Assembly (NCBI GenBank): GCA_045648985.1
Contig: JAZROZ010000016.1
Coordinates: forward strand, 1 to 31,800
Direction: 5' to 3'
Source of the DNA: SIG437 sp045648985
Lineage (GTDB): Bacteria > Bacillota > Clostridia > UBA1381 > UBA9506
DNA length: 31,800 nt
Position 1 is the stretch's first letter. Every line of letters starts with the position of its first letter. Positions 31,597 to 31,800 of this stretch are shown one piece after another. The notes under the pieces were generated by a model. The model did no database searches. It saw only the letters and a list, made by a program, of their open reading frames with translations, and was not told where the DNA came from. Both the position numbers and the translations under genes were made by a program.

Positions 31597-31800
31597 ATGA
31601 CAATTGAAGAAATGAAAAAACTAGTCTCGGAGGCTATTGATAAAAACCGGGACAAAATCATCTCTATAGGAGAGAGTATTTTCAAAGAGCCTGAACTTGG
31701 GTTTAAGGAGGTTAAAACCGCTCAGAAAGTCAAGGCGGTATTTGATGAACTTGGCCTTGCATATAAGGATGAAGTCGCTCTGAAGTCGGAGGCCAAGCGG
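31597..31800 (+). CDS. M20-type amidohydrolase/peptidase, 5' part
   Basis: The first 68 codons of a gene that runs out of the window. The ATG follows GGAGG at an 8-nt distance. The N-terminal helix, then ISIGESIFKEPELGFKEVKTAQKV, is the classic start of M20 metallopeptidases such as aminobenzoyl-glutamate or N-acyl-amino-acid amidohydrolases. The zinc ligands lie beyond the window, so the family is likely but the substrate is unknown. It begins 21 bp after mnmA and could belong to the same transcript. Confidence 0.75.
   Translation, partial: MTIEEMKKLVSEAIDKNRDKIISIGESIFKEPELGFKEVKTAQKVKAVFDELGLAYKDEVALKSEAKR

Noticed and set aside
1..31800. CRISPR arrays, tRNA genes, integrase or transposase genes
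   Set aside because: No regularly spaced repeats, no cloverleaf with TTCGANNC and CCA context, and no such proteins were seen.

Overview
The window reads as chromosomal DNA of an AT-rich, low-GC Gram-positive bacterium of the class Clostridia, probably an anaerobic gut-type or related fermenter. The pointers are strong GGAGG-type ribosome binding sites, TTG and GTG starts, Mini-RNase III beside cysS, HPr kinase, a LexA-type box before uvrA, a pyrophosphate-dependent phosphofructokinase, split transketolase subunits and a YesM/YesN-type two-component pair. No genus can be named from the sequence alone. I see no phage, plasmid, CRISPR, tRNA or rRNA gene inside the window.

Layout. Bases 1-120 hold two tandem promoters firing leftward out of the window. 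Bases 148-2705 are a cadmium/zinc/lead resistance operon: a promoter with a perfect 13-bp-arm operator, a CadC-like repressor, a free-standing HMA metal-binding protein and a CadA-like P1B ATPase. An rdgB/HAM1 gene follows, broken by a one-base frameshift, and then a 315-bp nested palindromic element with no coding capacity (3362-3676). From 8920 down to 3688 on the minus strand runs cysE-cysS-mrnC-yitT-transketolase N-transketolase C. Upstream of it, also on minus, is uvrA-ispD-ispF, with a LexA-like box lying exactly between the -35 and -10 of uvrA. Further along on minus are an AEC-type transporter and a PHP-domain phosphoesterase.

Bases 15422-23858 (minus) are a carbohydrate-uptake locus: a YesN-type response regulator and YesM-type kinase, then two permeases, a large lipoprotein solute-binding protein and a secreted protein that looks like the catalytic-domain-less C-terminal end of a GH31 glycosidase. 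No ATPase subunit is encoded. A 16-bp motif recurs in the promoters of the regulator and of the transporter, which suggests the regulator's binding site.

Bases 24144-27622 (minus) form an operon of an ACT-domain protein, its usual partner UPF0210/DUF711, and a PPi-dependent phosphofructokinase, ended by a strong hairpin. Divergent from it on plus is hprK-murB-tcdA-mnmA and the start of an M20-type amidohydrolase. hprK has a leader of about 180 nt with a 19-codon upstream reading frame and several mutually exclusive helices, one of which can pair perfectly with the hprK start codon. This leader is the most promising candidate for an undescribed regulatory element. Next are the nested palindromic element, the orphan GH31-tail protein and the candidate YesN sites.
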